Source: Ichthyophonus hoferi
Lineage: Eukaryota > Opisthokonta > Ichthyosporea > Ichthyophonida > Ichthyophonidae
Direction: 5' to 3'
Assembly (NCBI GenBank): GCA_002751075.1
Contig: NAOQ01000245.1
Span: 1-10,320, forward strand
DNA: 10,320 nt
Positions within the stretch are counted from its first letter, which is position 1, and the number at the start of each line of letters is the position of its first letter. A program made the position numbers and the translations under genes. Below, piece by piece: positions 8,301-10,320 of this stretch. A model generated the notes under the pieces. The model was not told where the DNA came from and ran no database searches. It was given only the letters and a program-made list of their open reading frames with translations.

Positions 8301-10320
8301 CCTGTGCCATGAATTTAATTGTAAAGATTAGATGACATTGGTTAAGAGTGAAGGTAAGTAATTAGGTAATTAGGCCATGTATGGAGGAGTATACCTTGGC
8401 CTCTGATACAAATCCGGTCACCATAATAAAGCGAGAGTCAGGAGAAATCGTAGCACTGATTGGGGGATGGCCACAAACACGTGTTATGGATATAAGGATA
8501 TATAATATAGTATAATATAATACAATATAACATAATGTTAAACAAAGTATATACATCAATACCTATCCAAATTGTTTTTCTGATTATCTCTCTCTTTCTT
8601 CCGTTCTTCCTCTTACCAATTTTCTATTCCTTTCCCATTGACTCCGCCAGAGGCATAGACCAATCATTTACACCCATATCCACCAATACAATCAAAGAAA
8701 ATAATACTATGGCGCATATCTAACCTATCAATATTCAATGTAACCTTGTCACTATTCTATCACTATCCGTTCTACTTCTTTTTATATCTCCTATCCTACA
8801 TCTCATTTATAATACTTACACGTATATCATATATAGCTATCCATCTAACCTATCATCTATTCATAGTCACAGAAATAATGTAGTATTATAGTGTTCAACA
8901 ATAGAATAGCATAGCATATATATATATATATGCAAATATACATACATGTACACATATACTCTCATTCAAACAGGCTTATTTGTACCCCTATCTTGAATAT
9001 TCACAGGGAAATATATACGCACATACATACATACATACATACACCCATGTAGCTATATCATAGATACCACACAATCTACCTACTTCCAATTAAGCATCAG
9101 TCCGGTCTCCAAGGAGTCCAATCGCTCGCCCTTAATATCCCACAGACTCAGTGTAGTGTCTTTTCATTGAATAAAGGTCAGTACTAACACGATATCCAGG
9201 CAGCAGAGAATTTTAACAGGCGGTATATGATTATTAAATGCAAACTAATTAGCTAAATAAAGTAATTAAATTATTCCTGAGAATGTAAAACTTATTGCCC
9301 GCATCAGGCCTACCTAACTAGTTGGGAACGGGTAGTCCCATACTATCTAGCTATCTATAAATGTGTGTTTATATACATATATGTGATGTGGAATAGAATG
9401 CTGTAATGAATAATGAGGTAAGTTAAAATATAAATGTATCAAGAACAAATGTGATAGATTCTAAGGGAGACATTTGGAGCATAACCTACCAATCGAGCAA
9501 GCCATAATGTATTTATTATTGGGTGAGAGCATTACAGAGTGAATTGGCGTCGTGTGATAGGCTGGAATAGTTTTGGCGAGAACTAGTACGTGGTTTTTAG
9601 TTTCTTTATCCTGTGTTTAAAGAATTTCAAGTATTACAATATTAACATTTAATTGGTTAATAGACTAATGGGTTTATAAGTTAACAGATTAATAAATCGA
9701 TGTCAAGATACTATTAAAAATTAAAAATTAAATGCAACCATAAAAGAAAGAAATCTATTTTAATAATAAAAGCTTAAAAAAAAATTCTATTGGAAAGAAT
9801 TCTACTGTATAGTCTTTTCGAAATGACTAATTATATAATATTCTGTTTTATCATTAGCACTCATACTCCTAATAGTTCCCACATCAAAATAACCAATTTG
9901 GCTTTAATCCATTAAAAAAGCTGGGATATATTCAATTAAAAAATCCTATTTACTCCCTCCTTATTGGTGTATATTAAACCGTTCATTAGCACATTGAGTA
10001 GTGGGTGGTAAAGAAAATATAATGTAACGATAAAAGAAACATAATTGGTTTCTAAAAAAAATTTAAGTCATAACACCTTTCAATCAAATCGCATATAAAC
10101 CTCAATCGGGATCTATTTCTCACCCAATCGTATGAAAAATTAAAACTAAACAAGTTCTTTAAATAAACATACTATAATAGTAAGTCATGTCATGAACAAC
10201 ACCAAGAAAACATACGATATTTCCCTTGCACTCTAGCCCTTTCTGTAGGTAGCAGCACCGTAGGTGAAATATACACACACCTTGGTGAACTTGTAGATAT
10301 TAATGTCCTTGCTATCCTTC
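5363..10320 (-). CDS. Transducin beta-like 2 (WD40 protein), 3' part, ten exons
   Basis: Exons in gene order: 10320-10281 (partial), 9610-9490, 9159-9084, 8455-8395, 8119-8057, 7610-7511, 6950-6847, 6390-6285, 6004-5847, 5434-5363. They give 299 residues and a TGA stop. All introns are GT-AG and every phase closes. WD-like blades can be followed: INIYKFTK (6-13), HTTPIHSVMLSPNNKYIM then DTTLSLWDIKGERL (54-67), ATISPDSRFIMVTGF then AKVYAVDYSKTGEF, GHKAGVYDG then VSKDGTWKLWDID (141-153), THIAISPDSTTVV with LYFYAAKSG, and ERITSVEFDP with DKVVKVW. The tail has a basic/hydrophobic helix (DRLKQNIKTLKAQIL). Compared from memory with human TBL2 (about 447 residues), the order, spacing and C-terminal tail agree, and roughly the first third is missing here. 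Animal TBL2 is an ER-membrane protein linked to PERK signalling; the membrane anchor would lie in the missing N-terminus. The acceptor of exon 9159-9084 (GAAAAG) lacks a pyrimidine tract. Confidence 0.9.
5435..5846 (-). other. Last TBL2 intron (412 bases)
   Basis: Donor GTGAGT follows AAG at 5847, and the acceptor TTTCAG ends at 5435. The intron contains ACATATAC/TATACA-type simple sequence (about 5520-5580 and 5750-5830). Reading through the donor would add a Tyr/Leu-rich tail, which is not supported by family length. Confidence 0.7.
6063..6190. repeat. TATG/TATA simple-sequence tract in a TBL2 intron
   Basis: Interrupted runs of ATAT and of TATG/CATG-type tetranucleotides fill the 280-base intron 6005-6284. 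No other feature is seen in this intron. Confidence 0.75.
6391..6846 (-). other. TBL2 intron (456 bases) with AGTAT-rich simple sequence
   Basis: Donor GTATGT is at 6846-6841 and acceptor TTAG ends at 6391. Next to the donor (about 6760-6838) lies a tract of AGTAT, ATAGTAT and AATAGAAT words. The rest is A/T-rich, with a purine-rich stretch around 6600-6730. Minus-strand open frames here are intronic low-complexity sequence. Confidence 0.7.
6739..6853. repeat. Direct repeat duplicating an exon end with its splice donor
   Basis: GACATACAGCAATG occurs at 6739-6752 and again at 6840-6853, and related bases follow both copies. The right copy holds the real end of TBL2 exon 6950-6847 and its GTATGT donor. 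The left copy, 101 bases into the intron, repeats the donor as a decoy. Confidence 0.6.
7063..7103. repeat. (GTAT)n microsatellite
   Basis: About ten uninterrupted GTAT tetranucleotides are followed by imperfect GTAAGTAG/GTATGTAT copies to about 7145. It lies within a TBL2 intron. Confidence 0.9.
7172..7402. mobile_element. Foldback (MITE-like) element, 231 bp, in a TBL2 intron
   Basis: The arms 7172-7257 and 7317-7402 pair without gaps at about 71 of 86 positions, around a 59-base middle. The outermost 20 bases differ at one site (TGTTAAAAATATCTT...), and an internal 30-base block starting AAAGAGCGAYTTGTAAGTYG differs only at three transitions. There is no coding capacity. Long, well-kept terminal inverted repeats with a short middle fit a non-autonomous foldback transposon. 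No target-site duplication is visible; both flanks are TATG-rich, which suggests insertion into the microsatellite. In the TBL2 pre-mRNA it would fold into a long hairpin. Confidence 0.72.
7611..8056 (-). other. TBL2 intron (446 bases)
   Basis: Donor GTAACG is at 8056-8051 and acceptor CTATAG ends at 7611. An AGTAT/TTGTA pentamer tract (about 7620-7692) abuts the acceptor in place of a pyrimidine tract. A TATG tract (about 7750-7830) and a 23-base poly-A run (7959-7981) make up much of the rest. Confidence 0.7.
7959..7981 (+). repeat. Poly-A run of 23 bases
   Basis: An uninterrupted A run is followed by GAGAGAG. No LINE or SINE body is recognisable upstream, so I treat it as simple sequence and not as a retrotransposon tail. 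Confidence 0.85.
8456..9083 (-). other. TBL2 intron (628 bases)
   Basis: Donor GTAGGT is at 9083-9078 and acceptor CAATCAG ends at 8456. It contains a (CATA)n run at 9021-9043, an (AT)n run at 8916-8931, and an AGTATAAT-like stretch at about 8500-8535. Small plus-strand frames near 8535-8723 are intronic and not genes. Confidence 0.7.
9021..9043. repeat. (CATA)n microsatellite
   Basis: Five to six perfect CATA units lie close to the donor of TBL2 exon 9159-9084. Confidence 0.85.
9160..9489 (-). other. TBL2 intron (330 bases)
   Basis: Donor GTAGGT is at 9489-9484 and the acceptor GAAAAG ends at 9160. The acceptor is unusual in having purines right up to the AG. It is chosen because the codon phase and the match to the TBL2 blade (DTTLSLWD) require it. 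I see no other feature in the intron. Confidence 0.65.
9611..10280 (-). other. TBL2 intron (670 bases)
   Basis: Donor GTGTGT is at 10280 and acceptor CACAG ends at 9611. The intron is AT-rich without microsatellites. Its only structure is a 19-base direct repeat (9731-9749 and 10021-10039, AATGYAACSATAAAAGAAA, 17 of 19 identical). No exon is expected within it, since the flanking residues join directly in the family alignment. Confidence 0.65.
9731..10039. repeat. Pair of 19-base direct repeats 290 bases apart
   Basis: Copies at 9731-9749 and 10021-10039 are identical at 17 of 19 positions. They may mark an old small insertion, but the motif is A-rich and chance similarity cannot be excluded. 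Confidence 0.35.

Noticed and set aside
9731-10039. Direct repeat pair as LTRs or a target-site duplication
   Set aside because: The copies are only 19 bases, A-rich and imperfect, and nothing element-like lies between them.

Overview
This window looks like nuclear DNA of an AT-rich, intron-bearing eukaryote. Two protein genes are split by GT-AG introns of about 275 to 790 bases, and simple repeats (TATG, TA, CATA, C/T tracts, poly-A) fill most of the non-coding DNA. The standard genetic code fits every exon. The lineage cannot be fixed from the sequence. A unicellular or early-branching eukaryote such as an amoeba, a holozoan protist or a zoosporic fungus is the most natural guess.

The two genes converge, and each loses its 5' end at a window edge. 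On the plus strand, three exons (194-342, 1132-1197, 1874-2219) encode the last 186 residues of an L-type (legume-like) lectin that keeps its metal-binding residues. On the minus strand, ten exons between 10320 and 5363 encode the last 299 residues of a WD40 protein. It matches transducin beta-like 2 (TBL2) along its whole length, including the short helical C-terminal tail. Splice phases agree at every junction in both genes. No promoter of either gene lies in the window, and nothing suggests that the two proteins work together.

Between the two stop codons lie about 3.1 kb without a host gene. From left to right this holds a possible poly(A) signal, a degenerate minisatellite with a clean 48-bp core unit, a small hairpin, a GC-richer inverted-repeat patch, a decayed IS1595/ISXO2-like (Merlin-type) DNA transposase on the minus strand, and a short unassigned minus-strand frame next to it.

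Points worth a second look are a 30-bp tandem repeat that straddles the TBL2 stop codon in frame, a 231-bp foldback (MITE-like) hairpin inside a TBL2 intron, a duplicated exon end with its splice donor in another TBL2 intron, and the transposase remnant. I found no CRISPR array, operon, RNA gene or clearly new multi-gene system.
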